Virus record (IMG/VR): IMGVR_UViG_3300024512_000011
Location: 1-23,589 of that record
Length of the DNA stretch: 23,589 nucleotides
Origin: a virus
Direction: 5' to 3' (one strand)
Below the pieces are notes generated by a model. That model saw nothing but the letters and a program-made list of their open reading frames with translations. It had not been told where the DNA came from and did no database searches. Positions 22,300 to 23,589 of this stretch are shown here, piece by piece. Both the position numbers and the translations under genes were made by a program. The first letter of the stretch is position 1, and the number at the start of each line of letters is the position of its first letter.

Positions 22300-22587
22300 C
22301 TATCTATCCACTGCATTGAAAGTTAACCTAGTGCTACCTATCCTATACCATCCATAAGCATATCCGCCGTCGATGCTAACACGAGCCATATGTTGCTGAT
22401 ATCTACCATCAAATAACCCCCACCTTCTAACGGCCTCCCTGCAAGCCATATCATGATTCTGCTCCTCATTCAAGCTATGATCCCAAGCTACCATGATATA
22501 TCGCTTATCATGCCACTGCTTAACACTAGATACTTTAATTCTAGTTCCCCTTACATTAGATGGCCCAATATACTTTGTGGTAATCAT
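22300..22587 (-). CDS. Small conserved hypothetical protein (KYIGP-type)
   Basis: 95 aa. MITTKYIGPSNVRGTRIKVS, then YIMVAWDHSLNEEQNHDMA, AVRRWGLFDG and GGYAYGWYRIG match a small uncharacterised family I recall from phages and planctomycete metagenomes (KYLGPTNxRGxRIKA, DHALxxEENHxxAA). No function is known. The start has AAGGAGTGATA upstream, and the ATG overlaps the preceding stop as ATGA. A hairpin follows the stop. Confidence 0.55.
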   Translation of the reverse strand: MITTKYIGPSNVRGTRIKVSSVKQWHDKRYIMVAWDHSLNEEQNHDMACREAVRRWGLFDGRYQQHMARVSIDGGYAYGWYRIGSTRLTFNAVDR

Positions 22588-22832
22588 TTGCTATCACTCC
22601 TTATGCTGTAGTTATCCATGCTTGATGAATCTGATAGCAAGATAGCATCCATATGATCCCTAGTATCCATAGCGTACTGCATAGCTGAACTGATACAGTC
22701 ACATAGGCTCTTGATATATTCTGGCGTATTAGATAGCTCTGATAGCATACTGATAGCACGGATGCAGTCTGGCCTATCTATTTCTTTGTAGTAAAGCCTA
22801 AGCATATCCCAAGCCATATCTATATCATTCAT
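22584..22832 (-). CDS. Small helical acidic hypothetical protein
   Basis: 82 aa when started at the ATG at 22832, which has the conserved AAGGAGTGATA leader eight bases before it; a longer frame to 22874 lacks a ribosome site and would overlap the upstream gene. The sequence DIDMAWDMLRLYYKEIDRPD, IRAISMLSELSNTPEYIKSL and DHMDAILLSDSSS is helical and acidic, with several Met residues. Function unknown. It is part of the coupled small-gene operon and ends as ATGA. Confidence 0.6.
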   Translation of the reverse strand: MNDIDMAWDMLRLYYKEIDRPDCIRAISMLSELSNTPEYIKSLCDCISSAMQYAMDTRDHMDAILLSDSSSMDNYSIRSDSK

Positions 22833-23027
22833 GATATCACTCCTTATCCATGTCCACTGGTTCGATAAAATCAAATAGATCTTCTAGATCTTCTATAGTC
22901 TGCTTATGTGCTATCCAACTATGCATACAATACTGCTTATCCTTGTAAGCTTGGAAAGCACCAACTAGGTCGTTATAAGCGCACTTTATAGCTGCTATCT
23001 GCTTTCTATCCACTGCTATCACTCCTT
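22592..23027 (-). promoter_or_regulatory. Three identical AAGGAGTGATA translation leaders
   Basis: The 11-base sequence is at 22592-22602, 22835-22845 and 23017-23027 on the minus strand, each 5-7 bases before the start of a small gene (GATAGCAA-ATG, GATATC-ATG and GATAGCA-GTG). A related AAAGGAG lies before the fourth gene (23511-23517). The identity beyond the AGGAG core suggests duplication of a leader or a shared translational control site. It also decides the starts of three genes. Confidence 0.6.
22837..23013 (-). CDS. Small helical hypothetical protein, GTG start
   Basis: 58 aa from a GTG at 23013, chosen because it lies eight bases after the same AAGGAG as in the sister genes; the frame can be extended to an earlier GTG at 23022, but that lies within the leader itself. 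The protein (DRKQIAAIKCAYNDLVGAF, then YKDKQYCMHSWIAHKQTIED) is helical and ends LEDLFDFIEPVDMDKE. The last codons GAT AAG GAG TGA form the ribosome site of the next gene. No family recognised. Confidence 0.6.
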   Translation of the reverse strand: MDRKQIAAIKCAYNDLVGAFQAYKDKQYCMHSWIAHKQTIEDLEDLFDFIEPVDMDKE

Positions 23028-23045
23028 ATCCTTTATACCACACAT

Positions 23046-23077
23046 GAAAAAACGGCCCTATTTTAGCGTTTAGGCCA
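23046..23077 (-). terminator. Intrinsic terminator candidate after the repeat protein gene
   Basis: On the minus strand GGCCTA pairs with TAGGGCC (one bulged G) around a ten-base loop, followed by G and six T (complement of 23047-23052). The stem begins just before the stop of the 13-residue-repeat gene. The short stem and bulge make it modest, but the T-run is clear. It would end or thin transcription ahead of the three leader-sharing genes. Confidence 0.5.
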
Positions 23078-23503
23078 CCTTAGCAACATCCTAATACGAT
23101 CCCACAACCTAGTGGTAGATGTGCTATTTTTGGGGCCTTCTAGGGCCTGCAAACGCACTTCGAAATCCAGTAGCATTGAATGATCGGCCACTAGGCCAGA
23201 TACATACTCTAACAGTTCATTTCTTAACTTATTAACATTATCAGAAATGATATCGCCTGCTACATCCGATACTATGTCCCTGATATCTACATTATCCTTC
23301 ACAGTATCTTCTGATATCACATCGGAAAAATCAAAGTTATTGATAGCATCGGATACCTTATCCTCTAAATCATAGTTATCGATGGCGCATGATATCTTAT
23401 CATCCATATCTACATTATCGATAGCTTGCTCTACTGCATCATTAATAGCATTCTCTATGATATCTTTGATGCTGTTAGCCACATCCCTAGCATTACTAGC
23501 CAT
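23063..23503 (-). CDS. Acidic 13-residue-repeat protein
   Basis: 146 aa. It starts at an ATG with AAAGGAG seven bases before it. Residues 27-79 hold near-repeats of 12-13 residues: AIDNVDMDDKIS (27), AIDNYDLEDKVS (40), AINNFDFSDVIS (53) and a degenerate VKDNVDIRDIVS (68). The N-terminus DIIENAINDAVEQ is helical, a long helix NELLEYVSGLVADHSM follows, and the end is strongly basic (RLWDRIRMLLRWPKR). Similar repeats occur in hypothetical proteins of cyanophages and other marine phages, by memory. It may form a regular acidic solenoid or DNA mimic; function unknown. Confidence 0.6.
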   Translation of the reverse strand: MASNARDVANSIKDIIENAINDAVEQAIDNVDMDDKISCAIDNYDLEDKVSDAINNFDFSDVISEDTVKDNVDIRDIVSDVAGDIISDNVNKLRNELLEYVSGLVADHSMLLDFEVRLQALEGPKNSTSTTRLWDRIRMLLRWPKR

Positions 23504-23589
23504 ACATATACTCCTTTATCCTTTAGTTACAACCTGATATCACCTGTTAGTGTTTAGGATAGCTTACCCATAGTACGCTATTATCCCAG

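Noticed and set aside
23547-23588. Possible last 13 codons of a gene entering from the right edge (ending YPKH then TAA)
   Set aside because: The frame is open from the edge to a TAA at 23547, but 13 codons are too few to support a gene.
1-23589. Diversity-generating retroelement acting on the tail-tip genes
   Set aside because: No reverse transcriptase or template-variable repeat pair was seen in the window.

Overview
The window is the late (structural) half of a tailed bacteriophage genome, probably a siphovirus. All convincing genes lie on the minus strand and are packed with 1-base TAATG or 4-base ATGA junctions. Read from right to left, the order is the classic one: small terminase, large terminase, HNH nuclease, portal, head-morphogenesis protein, prohead protease/scaffold, decoration protein, major capsid protein, head-tail connectors, tail tube, tail chaperones with a frameshift, tape measure, tail tip, holin-like protein and a tail fibre that runs off the left edge. 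No sheath, integrase, tRNA or host gene is visible, so whether this is a free phage or a prophage cannot be decided. Several features recall phages of Planctomycetes-like hosts: the Cys/His-rich C-terminal tag on the 467-aa tail protein, the ParB-type protein, and the SHNA-type protease. That host assignment rests on memory of protein families, not on a search.

Layout on the minus strand. (i) 23.5-22.3 kb: four small uncharacterised genes, three sharing an identical AAGGAGTGATA leader, with one candidate terminator after the first gene and one after the last. (ii) 22.3-21.82 kb: 479 bases without a gene, AT-rich, holding a 22-base tandem repeat, a G-run/C-run hairpin, two inverted repeats of identical geometry and a perfect extended -10 promoter (TGCTATAAT) that probably drives the late operon. 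It is also a plausible cos/pac region. (iii) 21.8-11.3 kb: membrane protein, TerS, TerL, HNH, portal, a small HxxxCxxC protein, a ParB-methylase-like protein, gpF-like protein, protease-scaffold, cement protein and capsid. (iv) 11.3-7.0 kb: connector, tail-terminator and tube genes, then the tail-assembly chaperone pair with a GGGAAAG slippery site. (v) 7.0-0 kb: a short tape measure (490 aa), five tail-tip/adhesion proteins, several of them cysteine-rich, then a separate promoter in front of the holin-like gene and the partial fibre.

The most notable points are: a ParB-N6/N4-methyltransferase-like protein that appears to have lost both catalytic motifs (DPPY to NAPR, FxGxG to SANTG); a lambda-identical -1 frameshift heptamer that explains an otherwise start-less chaperone ORF; a portal with a mobile phage module fused at its C-terminus; an AT-rich HNH gene translationally coupled between terminase and portal; and the structured non-coding segment upstream of the packaging genes.
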